Shown here one piece after another: positions 5,068 to 5,161 of a stretch of DNA of 5,161 nt (position 1 is its first letter; each line of letters starts with the position of its first letter). Source of the DNA: Bacillota bacterium (lineage in GTDB: Bacteria > Bacillota > Bacilli > Bacillales > Cytobacillaceae); NCBI GenBank assembly GCA_030705745.1, contig JAUZPT010000233.1, positions 1-5,161 of the forward strand, given 5' to 3'. The notes under the pieces are model-generated. The model was given only the letters and a program-made list of their open reading frames with translations. It did no database searches and was not told the origin of the DNA. A program made the position numbers and the translations under genes.

Positions 5068-5161
5068 TTAATCGTTGATGATATCCACGCTTTCTTTATA
5101 CATTAAAATGGTTGTGATGATATGAATTCGTTCTTGAAAATTAGCAGGGACCTCCATCAAA
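5068..5161 (-). CDS. C-terminal end of an unidentified protein, 5' end outside the window
   Basis: On the minus strand one frame is open from the window edge for 30 codons, to a TAA at 5070-5068. It encodes LMEVPANFQERIHIITTILM and then YKESVDIIND. The composition is natural for a helical C-terminus. The other two minus frames stop almost at once, and the plus frames here are interrupted. The ATG at 5157-5155 could in principle be a start, but a 29-residue gene with no visible ribosome binding site is less likely than a gene end. I do not recognise the family. The gene converges on dapH with about 50 bases between the two stop codons. Confidence 0.5.
   Translation of the reverse strand, partial: LMEVPANFQERIHIITTILMYKESVDIIND

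Overview
The window is AT-rich DNA from a Gram-positive, low-GC bacterium of the Bacillales. It covers the conserved locus that in Bacillus subtilis is named ykuI-ykuJ-ykuL(darB)-ccpC-dapH. Protein matches are recalled from memory of the B. subtilis proteins and are strong for YkuI, YkuJ, DarB, CcpC and DapH. Strong AGGAGG-type ribosome binding sites, and a gene content that differs from B. subtilis (ykuK and the ykuNOP flavodoxin genes are not here), suggest a relative such as Lysinibacillus, Solibacillus or another Planococcaceae/Bacillaceae member. The genus is a guess.

Layout. Bases 1-1126 hold the 3' part of ykuI, an EAL-domain protein whose catalytic loop is degenerate. A small two-helix membrane protein follows on the same strand (1194-1430) and ends in a clear terminator. 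Next comes a lone gene for a small, probably exported protein of unknown function (1686-2183), closed by a perfect 14-bp terminator hairpin. ykuJ (2434-2670) has its own promoter-like sequence and terminator. darB/cbpB (2799-3257), a two-CBS-domain c-di-AMP binding protein, has an extended -10 promoter and a palindrome at its predicted transcription start. ccpC (from 3347) is a LysR-family repressor of TCA-cycle genes. Its reading frame is cut by an in-frame TAG at 4139-4141, and 29 more codons of recognisable CcpC sequence follow. dapH (4308-5018) is an intact lysine/diaminopimelate biosynthesis gene. The last ~95 bases hold the C-terminal end of an unidentified gene on the opposite strand, converging on dapH.

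How the genes fit together. The locus gathers a c-di-GMP-related protein (YkuI), a c-di-AMP-sensing protein (DarB) that in B. subtilis links to Rel and pyruvate carboxylase, the citrate-responsive TCA repressor CcpC, and a diaminopimelate gene that draws on TCA-derived aspartate. The two most noteworthy points are the nonsense codon in ccpC and the loss of the metal-binding Asp-Asp pair in YkuI. No mobile element, CRISPR array, tRNA or rRNA gene was seen, and nothing here looks like a wholly new system.
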